From Dreissena polymorpha (Eukaryota > Mollusca > Bivalvia > Myida > Dreissenidae): DNA of 64,000 nt. The stretch is taken from contig NC_068363.1 of assembly GCF_020536995.1 (NCBI RefSeq), positions 8,020,620-8,084,619 of the forward strand, read 5' to 3'. Below are positions 31,856 through 44,000 of this stretch, piece by piece (the first letter of the stretch is position 1; every line of letters begins with the position of its first letter). Made by a program: the position numbers and the translations under genes. A model generated the notes under the pieces. It saw only the letters and a program-made list of their open reading frames with translations, was not told where the DNA came from and made no database searches.

Positions 31856-32640
31856 TTTTTTTCTCCTACCGGTTTCACCAGAGGGACTTATGGTTTACGC
31901 TCCGTGTGTCTGTCTGTCTGTCTGTGAGTTATATTCATATTTTTTTATTAGACTTGAAACATGGATTGATGGCAATATGGACATTATGAAATAATTATAA
32001 CTTCTTAAAATGGTGATGCTGGAGCCGGTAGGGGACTTATATTGCTTGGCAAGAGTCTTGTTATATCATAACTAACCATTTGAGAGGCAAAGTGATATAT
32101 TTTTTAAAATAAGGCAAAAACTACATAACTAACCATTTAACTGCATAGCTAACCATACAAACTATATCATGATCCAGACAGCATTGTGGTCAGAAAAGTA
32201 CAATTGACCTAGATATCATCTAGCCACAACTTCTGACAAAATTTGGTGAAGATCGGATGAGAACTACTTTAATTAGAGAGCGGACACCATGCTCAATGCT
32301 TGAAATGTACAAAGTGTCCTTGTAACCAAGTTTTTGACCGGCATGACCCATATTTGAACTTGACCTAGATATAATTTAGACACAAATTCTAACCAAATTT
32401 GGCGAAGATCGTATGAAAACTACGTCAATTAGAGAGCGGACATCATGCTTATTCCTAGAAATACACGAAATGACCCCGTGGCCTAGTTTTTGACCCGGCA
32501 TGACCCATATTCTAACTTGACCTAGATACAACTTCTGACCAAGTTTGGTGAAGATCGGATAAAAACTATTTGAATTAGAGAGCCGAAACTGCTGTCGACG
32601 CCGTCCGCAAAGGGTGATCATATAAAACGTCCCATTTGCA
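31856..32640 (+). repeat. Dispersed repeat with TCTG microsatellite and internal tandem units of about 125 bp
   Basis: It starts near ACCGGTTTCACCAGAGGGAC, with TGTCTGTCTGTCTGTCTG at 31907-31925. From about 32190 it holds three tandem units marked by TTGACCTAGATA, TTTGGTGAAGATCGGAT and AATTAGAGAGCGGACA. It ends near CGACGCCGTCCGCAAAGGGT. Non-coding. Confidence 0.65.
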
Positions 32641-32681
32641 ACGAGCGTATTAAAAGAATTCCAAGTATGACACATAATTGA

Positions 32682-32828
32682 TGTCATTGGCGACTAGTAT
32701 GTAATACTTTTTTTTCGCTTATGGGAGGAGAAGTTATTTTACGGATCAATGTATATATTTTTGTTGTAAGAATATCTTGCATAGTGGTGACTTTTTGTGT
32801 AAATTAGTGTAAATAAGTACTGCATTTG
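32682..32828 (+). repeat. Repeat copy shared with 42562-42722
   Basis: CGACTAGTATGTAATAC, CGCTTATGGGAGGAGAAGTT, ATCAATGTATATATTTTTGT and TTAGTGTAAATAAGTACTGC all recur in the same order at 42562-42722. Identity is high by eye. Confidence 0.7.
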
Positions 32829-33332
32829 TGCCTATTACATTTACTACAACATGTATTGCCAATAATGCAAGGCTAATTGTTTTAATCAATAACTGATTAC
32901 AGGGACTGGGCAATAATAAAAGATCACAGGGACTGGGCAAATACGCGAACCGGTGAAACTTTCTGGTTTGTAAAAAAAAAACTTCTTTGTTCCACTATCC
33001 TAGCAACCACCTAGTTACTAATAAAGGCGCAATAGAGCGCGAAGCGCGACACGTATTATTAATTGTTACAATGAGTCTTGATAAAGGAAGCAGCCGCTAA
33101 TCAATGAGGAGCACCATCACAGCACCCCAGTCTTATTACTATCAAGTCCTCCTACAGGTTGTTTTTTTAAGATCCACATATAGAAGGCCGCAGGCCTGAC
33201 TCGTATCTTGCCAGTGGTAAAGACCCTTTAGTATGGACCTTTAACCCCGCTCACTATCCAGCGTTTAAACTTCCGGGTTTTCCGACTATTAATAGCTTTT
33301 TAATATCATAGTTAGAAGGTGATTTTTCAAGC

Positions 33333-33403
33333 GGTTCCGTAGTGTAGTGGTTACACGTTTGCTTCACATGTGAGAGGCCCATGGTTCGAGCCCCAGTAGA
33401 ATC
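33333..33403 (+). tRNA. tRNA-Val(CAC)-like relic or SINE head
   Basis: GGTTCCGTAGTGTAGTGGTT with box A intact, a seven-base anticodon loop TTCACAT giving CAC, and a box-B-like GGTTCGAGCCC. This strongly recalls animal tRNA-Val. The D-loop lacks a base and the acceptor and T stems have mismatches (for example the sixth acceptor pair), so I take it for a tRNA pseudogene or a SINE promoter rather than a working tRNA. Confidence 0.5.
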
Positions 33404-35159
33404 TAATCATTTTATTTGTGTTCTATGTTAACTTTTTGTTTTGATGTAGACATTTTAGTTTAAATAAATATGCTTTTTTTATTGTAACCATTTTTTATGC
33501 CAATGAAATATATGTGTGAGAGGGTGGGGGGGGGGGGTTCGTAAACACATTAAAACGTTTACAGTGTTTTCATTTCAATGAGTACTCAACCCCTGTTATA
33601 AATGAGCAACGTAAGAATAAGTTCAAAATCATCTCCACTTGAAGTTGAGAAAAATATTAAATTACGCTTACAAGATGAAGAGATTTTTGAAAACCTACAC
33701 AGTTCTGTTCCATTAATGAAAACTGCACACGGATGCCAGTTAAAAAGGAAACCAATGTAAATAAAATGAACTATGAAATATTTGGGAGTTACAACACAAA
33801 ATCATAGATAATGGTTATTTGGGGGTTATACCACAACATTATAGATAATGGTTATTTGGGGGTTAAAACACAAAATCATAGATAATGGTTATACCAGTAT
33901 CTTTTTCTATTTTGTTTAAAATAATCGGCAAATATATTAATATTTACAGTAAAAAAAATCGTTCCATGTAACTTCATTGAGTGCCTGTTATACTGAAATT
34001 CCCGACGCCCTTTGATGCTTTGCATCAATACTTATCTTGTATATTGCTGATATAATCGACAAAAATGCACATTGCGATAAAAAAAAAAGAAAGTAAACTG
34101 TTATGTAATGTCAAGTTCTTTGGGAGTTTATCGGAAATATCTGACACGCATTTTGATCTTCTATTAACAGACGATAATTTGCAGAATGGCAAGTATATGT
34201 GTTAAGAATAGGAACACCATTGTACCAGGATAACTACGAATTTAAGGTTTTTAGTTGACCTTTGTTTATTTACGTGTTCATTCCTCGCTCAAATAGTCAT
34301 ATTGATAAATGTTTACAATAAGCTAATATAAAATGTTGAATCCAGTGGTGTCGCTTATTTCCTACTCATAGTATTCTGTCACTCTGTCGTAAATATTTAT
34401 AAGGTTATTAACTCCTGCGTTAGTGGTATAATTCATACTTGTTTATGTTGGTGTGTTTCATTTATGACCACGAATTTCGATGAAAAATGATTGTGTTGGC
34501 CAGACGTTAAATGTATCATCATATTTTTAATGTAAGCGATAAACGGTGACAATTAGTTTGCATTATGAAATGAAATATTTGCATTATTCAAATGGCATCT
34601 TTTAAACAGCAATTAAAGATAAATTGTCCTATTGGGATAATTTTAGAACTCGACCGAAATAGCATTAGGACAAAAGCTCTGACCAGGCATCATGAAGAAT
34701 GGGCAATATTACAATATGGTTTTAAGAGTATTAACACAATCGGTATATGCTCAACAAGAGCACACGCGCTCAGGTGAGCTTAAAGGATATGATTGTCAAA
34801 TATATACAGGGTAAAGGGATAATGACACTTAATGCTGGCCATTACAAATGAATATTTCATGTTTCAAGTATGAACCGTGGAAAGTATATGAAGTCATAAT
34901 TATCGTAAACATCAATCTGATTATCTGTGAGAAAAATGGAAATAACACTGGTGACTAATAAAAAATTTACCAGTTCTGTAATGTAAAGTAACTACTGGTA
35001 ATTGAATCAAGTGAAAACAAAGGAGCATACAATTTATATAGGAAAACTTATACAGTTCAGTTAAGAATAGGACAAATTTGAAAAAAAATATTGTGCTTAT
35101 CATCCCGCGAAGAAATATTTATTTGATATTTGATATACATCACTATAAGGAAGACACGG
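33404..35159. other. Intergenic with small tandem repeat and G-run
   Basis: No gene seen. There is a G-run at about 33525-33538. Three units of about 40 bp at 33775-33890 carry ATAGATAATGGTTATTTGGG. A repeat tail (GCTCAGGTGAGCTTA) lies near 34770. The open frame at 34592-34777 has no family signature. Confidence 0.45.
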
Positions 35160-38005
35160 AGACACGTTTTATATGGGAATATATTTATTATATATAAGCG
35201 CAATGATTGATTTAAAATGTAACAAACATGATTGACTAGCTTAAAAACTTCAGACTAATGAAGTATTGAAAATAGGTGAATTTTCTATTGTCAAGATGGA
35301 ATATCTGTATTTGATTCACGACAGTTATGTTTAAACATGCAATACATTTAACAAGTACACTATCTAGAAGGATAGCCTAAAACGAACCAAGGTTTAATAG
35401 CAGCAAATATATCGGCATTAAAAAGGCTTCCTTTTCAATAGCTCACATAGTATCTTTTTTTATTCAATTGAAAATAAAAAGTAGAGTTTTACACACATTT
35501 AAGGCAAATCAAATACATTAAATAAAATGAAACTATCCTTGTTTTTAATACTAATACACTACTATTCAGTGAATATGTCTCCTTAGAAACGTAAGCTACA
35601 AAATAAGCATGCACACAAAGTTATGACATAATAATAGCACCTTTTTTCTTGATAAGCATTGCAAGATTTATACTAAAACACATGCCAGTCCAGTGTTAAA
35701 AGCGTGTACAGTAAATATGGCTCTTACCGTGTGTGTTATGAAAATGAATAATGTTAAAAAAATGATAAAAGAATGAAATTCGTAATCAAACAGGAACATA
35801 AACATTCACATGCATGAAGTCAAAAGAAACTAAGATGAACGCGGATAAACACTGAAGCAAATTCAAACAAAAACAGATAAATTTTGAACAAAAACAATAC
35901 AAACGCAAATAACTTATGAGTATAAAAATAAAATCTTCATAATTGTTACTTAATAAAATTAAACTTTCCAAAAGAAAACTTATATTTGGCACAAATACCA
36001 CATTTGATTTGACAAGATTTAGATTTAAAATGAATTCTTCGGCCACAGAAAACACATGCCAAAATATAAAATGGACAGTTTTATGGATGCTGTTAGCACT
36101 TTTTCCTCTTAATACTGCCATCTTCTTCCACCGAAATATGCAAATTGTTTTGTATTTCAAGTTTAAACAAGCAAGTTTCCATGCATTTATTTATTTTGCA
36201 AGAAATGCTTGAAAAGCGTGTAATATTCTCCACAAAAAGGCAAAGTATATCATATCAAAAATATGTTAAACATAGAATAGTAGAACACGCAGTTAGACAT
36301 TCAATAATAACAGGTCTTCATTGTAATATTCTTTTTAAAGGAAATGTTTTTTAACCCCCAAATCCATTACTATAAGTAGAAGTAGTGAAAGGATAGAAGT
36401 AACAAGGAGAGTGAAAGTTTTACAACTGATATTTTCACCCTTCCATAAAGTACGTTTATGAGACTGAAATTAAACAGTACATGTAAATTTAAAATTAAAA
36501 TAACAATCTTAGATTTTAGATTTTACAGAAGATTTCATGTCCATAGATAAAATGTGGGTGGCATTGAAACACAATCAGGTCTTCAGTTTAATTGTAATGT
36601 GTAAAATACAGGATATTTGTTGGATTTGGTAGAATTTGGTAGATTTTAATTCACGCGTGATCATAGAATTTTTTTTTAATGATCACCAGTGAATACAAAT
36701 TTATTTTCCACCAAACCCAACAAATTTTATTTTTACTTTATGATTATTTGTATATTTTTTCTTATATAATGGCGTTGCAGTTTAACAGTGAATTATCAGT
36801 TTCAATTCACTGATATTTCTCTATTAACCACCGGAAATCATAAAATACATGTATATTTTGAACACTTTTTTTGTGTTTTTTTCCTTTGAACCATTTAAGG
36901 AAACATAATAAAAAAAATTTTTTGTCTCAGCATAAATTTTAATCTTTCAAATTTATTTGATAACATATTTACTGGTTTAACGGTAATTAAAAGTAACATT
37001 TGAGTCAATGTTCAATTACAATTAAATACAAGACAGAAAGAAAGGATAGTCTTCGGCATTTTTGACAAATTTAATTGTTGCACATACATACATATACAAT
37101 AAGAACATAATGATAAAATACACCTGAAAATGTCTAAGCAGAAAAACGAGATTAAATTACCCAAAAACAATAACAACGCCAACAGGATTGTGGACGCAAC
37201 TTGTCCAAGTTAAATTAAGCTTACACAATAAAGGGCCAAAATAACTCCTTTAATGTCCCAAATAAAGACAAGAACTTTAAACAAAAATATATAATCCATG
37301 CATATTGAAGTAAAATGGTATTTCAATAATGCATACTCTAAAAATTATTAATTATACATATTTGATCTTTATTCTTCAAACAAATAGGTTTGTATAATGA
37401 CTTCTACATAATAATTTGAAAACATTAACTCAGATCTTAACATCTACAACAGTATAATTTACAATGACTTTCTCTGGCTATTATGTTTCAGTAAATATTA
37501 ACAATACATGTCCATTAAAATAAATCTGTAAATTTAGGGATCATACATTCGACATACATTGTTCATCGTTTCTGTTCAAGCTAAAATATTTAAACAAGAT
37601 TTAATTTGTTAATCAGACAACAGACAACACAAATTGTCAGAAACTCGACTCGAAAGCTTGATTAAATGGCATTTTAAAGCTGATGGAACAAATTGGCAAC
37701 AGGCAGTCCTGTCATAGAACAATGCAAAAAGATGCAACATCGGCTTTACATGTGCAATAGAAACACACACACTTCAAGGAGCAAATACAGGGGGGTTTCA
37801 TCAAGTGAGCGAATAACACAAATTCATACATAACTGCATGTTTTTAAGATTACACAAACAGCATACTGTAATTCTCAAATCAACTTGTTTAAGCGACAAT
37901 CGTTACTAAAATAAGTGTAAACACAATGCAATTGCATGATATCCAGCAATAAATGTGACTTCGTGACTTCACGTCCAGAACTTGATGATCAATCTGAACA
38001 CCTCT
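35160..38005 (-). other. AT-rich stretch, probably 3' UTR and downstream region of the SLIP-GC-like gene
   Basis: No coding signal. The stretch lies directly below the inferred stop codon of the minus-strand GTPase gene, so at least its upper part should be 3' UTR. Many AATAAA-like hexamers occur on the minus strand, and I cannot choose one. Confidence 0.35.
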
Positions 38006-38037
38006 TCAATCATCGTCTGTCAGATCCACAAACCCAA
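38006..38037 (-). CDS. Inferred last coding exon with SIM-like end
   Basis: The acceptor is GCTATTTTAG|TT. Joined in the right phase to the previous donor (AAC T|), it gives NKN-FGFVDLTDDD-stop. V-D-L-T followed by acids is a textbook SUMO-interacting motif. The exon is short and chosen by phase, acceptor and motif, so it remains an inference. Confidence 0.5.
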
Positions 38038-41000
38038 CTAAAATAGCAATAACAGCAATACAGAACAGTTTAAACCTTTTTATCTCGATTGATAAGAAGC
38101 CTTAAACAGAATAATTTTAAACCTTTTTTATTTTTGCCTGATTGCATCAAAAGACTGCATGGCTTATTGAAACCCTCACGAGTCCGTTTCCTTGGTAGAA
38201 CCGGAAATTGGTGTCTTTGGGTGAGATCTAAATAACGCTCATGCATTAAGGAATGAACCTGTGACTTCTTGGTTGCTAACCGGACTCCGCATCCACTACA
38301 CCATGGTGACCTCAATACAGAATAGTTACAGCCGATGCCAAATAATCAAATAAATATGCTTATAAAGTATATTTGTGTAAAATTTGTCATCATCCAGGGA
38401 TATAAATAAGTAGTGATTTCACATGAGCCCAGGGGCCGTATTCCGGTAGCTTCTTAAGTAAAAAAATAACTTAATTTGAAATATTGCGCAATAGTTTTTT
38501 TTATCTCGGCCATTTTTTCTTTAAACATAAGATTTCACGTATTTAATTCTGGTAGCTTAATAAACTTAATAAATTTCTTAACTCTGTGTATTTTTTCTCG
38601 TATATTTAAAATTAAGTTAACTTCCTTTAACTCTTAAAGGAATTTCTTAAAGAGAAATATTAAGCATCTCATGTTTTTGTTTTTGACATTTCAAATTTAA
38701 CTACAGATATTTATTTAAGAAATTTCTTTAACTTAAGTGAAAACTTAAGAAGCATCTGAAATACGGCCCCTGGACAAGTAGTTAATATTAGGTCTTTAGA
38801 AAGCTTCAAACAGTTTCCTTCATTGTTTTAATTAATACTTAATCTCTTCTGGTAGAAAACTGCTTCCGCGACAAGAATCAAATGCAACAAATTAATTTAG
38901 GCTCACGTCATAACATTGCTTGAAATCAGTATATGCACAATAAATTTATGATTTATGATTGTACATTATCTTATATTAACTTAGATAACATGATCATACA
39001 AAATTTCGATAACAAAATCGAACGTATTAAAAGTTCAATAACTCATTGGAATCGCAGAAATATAACTCCTCTAGGAAAGGTAACGATTGTCAAATCATTG
39101 TTTCTACCTTTACGTACTCATTTATTTGTATCACTGCCAACACCAAGAAAAGACAGCATGAAAACAATAGAACAGCACTTTTATGATTTGATTTGGGCAG
39201 GGCCAAGACAAAAAATTAATTGTTAAGGAGTATAACGAAGGTGGGTTAAATATGGTTGATATATGTTCTTTGAAAAATACATGAAATTAACATGGATTAA
39301 GAGAATAGTGTCAGTTGAAGGAAATTGCTATTAATTGGGAAAATCGTGTATAGATTTTAAGATAATATTCAACACTGTAAACTGTATGCTGAAAAAAATA
39401 TGTTTACACTTGACAAATACATTTTGGCTCGATGTTTTGAAAATACTAGATAGTGAATGTTGAAAAGCTGCCAATAATAAATTATAATAAATTGTGATGA
39501 TACTCTGGATATGCCTCTAATTTTTATAATCATAATTTTACAATTAACAATAGCTATATCTATATTGAATGTCTTTATGAAAGAGGTATTCGGTTTGTGA
39601 GAGATATTATGGTAGAAAGAAACTGTTTTATTTCCACTGAATCTTTGGATACATAGGTTGGAACAAATGTTTATTTCCTTCTCTACCAAGGATTAATAAA
39701 TATAATAAAGAAAGATATTGACAAATTTGAAGACCTGTCAAATATAAACAAAATAAACTCAAAACTTTATTACAAACTTACATTAAAATCTAATAACCAA
39801 CCCAAAAGAAGAGAAACATATTTATAAAATATTAATTCAAAACAATGAGATTCCATCTTGTCATACAAAATGGAACTCAATTTTTTTTAATCTTGAATGG
39901 TAAAAAGTACATCCACTCGTATTCAATCTTACTAAGGAAATAAATGTCAGATGGCTCCAATGCAGAATAGTCCACATAATATTGGGAACAAAATCTCGAA
40001 TGTACAAAATAAAAATTGTTGCAAATAATCTATGAACATTTTGGAACATTGAAGTTGAAAATATAACGCACTTTTTCTGGTACTGTCCATTTACCCAACA
40101 AATTATAAAATTTGTTGCTGAGATTATTCGTAAAATTAGACCAAGTATACCTATTCATATTACATGTCAAATCTAGTCCTTGGAATAATTAATACAAAAA
40201 TGAACGATTTAAACATAGTATATCTAGAGCTTAAACAATATATTTTTCATTGTCAGAGAAAAAACAGAATCCCATCAAAGTATGGACTCGTAAATAGTAT
40301 GAAGCACGCTTTTGAAATTTACAAAACTGCAAATAAATTAGAAGAAGAATTAGGAATATGGTCCCTTTTTAAAATATTTACTGACATCTCATACAACGAC
40401 ATTACAAATAGTAATAATAACTCATAATATAAAACATGTTTATGATGTAAGTTTTGTTCTAAACTCTGCAAAATAAATTTTCATATATAGTAAAATTCAG
40501 CACGTACTAATTAATTTTCTAAGGTGCAATACTTTTATAATAAACAATATACAAACATATATTCAACATTAATTTATTTTGTATGTTACAAGGTTGTTTG
40601 TGTTTTTGTGTTTTCTTTGCCGTTGTAAACTACTTTTAGTATAACACTACCAGATTTGTATATGTATGTATGTTGAAAATACGACAATAATAACGACAAC
40701 AATATTTATGTACCCATCAAGTAGCTGTACATGAAATACTTTGCTTATGAAATGTTCAATACTATTTGATAAGCAAAATGTATGTTTGTACTGTATTGTC
40801 TACATATGTATTTAATATTCTACGGAAAAAAAATTGCACAAAAAATGTAAAAAAAAAGATTGTACATGATCTAAAATAACTTTAGAAGGAGTAATTAGTT
40901 TAAAATCGCTGAGTCACCGCATATTGAGACTCATAAGGGGCATAATGCAAGTAAAAAGGGTCATGTCTGCAATTGTTAAATGTAAGTTGATTTTGTTTGT

Positions 41001-44000
41001 TGTGTTAAAGGTAAGAAATGCATGATCCAGACAGTTACTTGGGTTTGGGCTCCTAACACTTTGATTGGGCAACCAAAGTACTTAAGCTCGGAAACAAACC
41101 GTAAATAGTGAGTTTCTATCTCTGTCATCAGCTGATCATTTCATACTGTGTAGTTTGGAGGTTTATTGTTCAATTACAGACAAGCTATTATGAGGAAATA
41201 AACTTTCTATGTAAGAATAAGAAGCAACAATTATGACAGTTTTGCATGGATAGAAATTACATATTATATTAAGCAAGTAAAGCTACTTCTCAACTGTATT
41301 TAGAATATCATACATAAAAGTAATAGATTTATGTCAAACAAGAAAAGCACAATACAAAGCAGGATACTTACAGTTCTTATTAGCACGCCTGATACGCCCA
41401 GAGCAGCTGTTGTCGACTGGATCGGTTTTCACAGTGACAAGAGCGGGTTCCAGAACAGCAGGGGCGTTCTTCTGAGACAGTAATGTGTTACTTTTATTGA
41501 CAATGAAAGGCTTGGTCTGAGCACTTTGTGATTGAATTGCCGTGGGCAATATAGCAACCGGTTTGATACCAAACTTGCAAAGAGTTGATTGGTTTTCTTG
41601 TTCGCTCGGCTTATCAGACAGTCCAGTTTGTGTGCTATTAAGGTTAGGAACCACTAAATTCCTTGAAGAACTTAAGGTGCCTGGAATATATGGAGCAGGA
41701 CTTTTAACAGCAAGTTTAGAACTCTGAAGGAAGCTTGCAGGAGTCTGGCTTGGCTGAACTTGAAATGGGGTCAAGGCCTTGCGTCCGTCTGATAGGGTGT
41801 ACAGGAGGTACTGACCAGAGGACTGGCAATTGCCAGAGCTGATTACAGCATTGCTGACAACTTGACCTTGTTGGGGCTGAACAATGCTGTTACAACCGCT
41901 GAGACTGGCTACTTGAACAATACCTTGTACTGTAGCTGATGGTACTACTGCTTTTACAACTGGTCTCTGATGTCCAGCAGCCATACTGGAACCAATTTGA
42001 CCTACAGTGGCCATCACCTTTTTCCCTATCAACAAAGACTGCATGACTTTTCGAGTTGCTATGTTGCATGGACCTACACCAAATGTCCGATTATGTTTTG
42101 CAGCAATGTTTTCAGTAGGACTCATGGCTGTGGCCGATACAGCGACCTCTATTGGGGCCACCTCCAGACGACCAGACTGGATGTCATTCAATGTCTGCTC
42201 ACCAAATGTGAGACTGGAGGCACTCTCACCTGAAGCAGAACAAAGGACTAGATGTAAGGACCGCAATTTGAGACATTTAGAGAAATTAAAATAGGTTAAT
42301 ATAAATTGTTGAAAATGATGTTTAGTAATCAAATTTGTACAGTGTAAATAGGCCAACATTTCTACTGAATAAATTATTCCAAGAGCAAGGTAAAAATCTA
42401 AAATTGCAAAAGGTACATGATACTGTTCCAAATGGGAATGGTGGAAAGCTGGACCGGGTATTCATAAAACAATAAGTTAAATTGAATTCTAAAACTGGTA
42501 ATTAAGATTTTGAATGATAGTACATAAATGTTCGATCCAATATTTTCAAAAATATAATTGTTATTGGCGTCGCACTGGAGTGCGGCCACTAGTATGTAAT
42601 GCGGTTTTTTCGCTTATGCGAGGAGAAGTTATTTTACAGATCAATGTATATATTTTTGTTTTAAAAATATCTTGCATAGGGGTGATTTTTTGTGTAAATT
42701 AGTGTAAATAAGTACTGCATTTTGTTTTTTTTCAATAAGTATATTATTGAGCATTGGTGTCGGCATCTTTTCCATATTGCATCAGAGAGATATGGATCAT
42801 TGATATAAACTTTTGTTTCTAAAGTAATGTTATGACTGCAAGATTGTAATACTACCCTATGTATTGACACATGGCTCAATGTAAAAATTTGTAATAGTTA
42901 AATCATAAGATAAAACTGGAAAACAATATATCCAGATATCGCAAGCTATCTACATTGGCCCTTAATACATCAACATTATAGCTGAAATACAACACTGCAT
43001 CCACTTTGAAGCTCTCTCTCACGTTTAACAGATACAGTCTGCACACTAGACATTGTCGTCATGGTTTCCACAGGCTCTGTCTTCACTTGCGGTTCTGTTC
43101 CATGAAACAGCGGCTCTTGACCTGGAGACATTTGATTATGAAATTACATTCATTGTGGTAGGACCAGATTCAACCAGTCCATACATAGTAATACATACTT
43201 ATTGAGAAGATTTTTTGAGTGTAAGAATATCATATCACCAATGTCATGCAAAAATGGGTCTTATGCCATATGCAGCCATTGTAGATCCAGCCCAGCCTAC
43301 GCATCCGCGCAATCTGGTCAGGAGCTACCCTGTAGGCAAATGAGACCACGAAACCTTGCATGACTTCACAGCTGAAAGTGAAGCCCCTGACCAGTATTCG
43401 AGACTGTTATTCCTTACAATTTTTGTTAAATAAATTAAATAAAGTGCTTACTAGTGATACTTTTTTAAATGCTCAATTTTTCGCACATGGATATTATAAT
43501 CCCTTCTTTACCGTTTTTTAAGTGTCAATGGTCCAGACATATCAATGTCTCACCAGATTCAAGTTTCACTTGTTTCAGGAAATTGTGCCCTGCTTCAGGA
43601 TCCTTCATGATTCCAGGACCATTCATGCCAGTGCTGCTCACTTGGTTGTTACCATGGTTACCATGCAAGTCAAGTCTCTCGTCAGCGTGTGGATAGTCAT
43701 GGCTTTCGATGCCGGCCTCTTCATACACCCTCTTCATCCTTTTTGCTATCTTTGAAATGGCTACATGTGAAAACATAACATCGTGTCACAATAAGTCGTC
43801 ATTTAATGGTGACTACATTAAATGGATGCACTTAAACACAAAACAAGAGGGCCTGAAAGGCCCAAAATCGTACACCTGCGATTTAAAATAACTTAACTGT
43901 TCTGTGCATCCCAAGATATCATAAGAACAAATATTCTGACCAAGCTTCATAAAGACTAAACTATAAATCTAACTTTTAGAGTGCTAACAAGGTTTTACTA

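Noticed and set aside
41334-41371. Open-frame end KYPALYCAFLV as the C-terminus of the GTPase
   Set aside because: It reads straight through a consensus GTAAGT donor into intron-like sequence; splicing to the exon at 38037 gives a better end.
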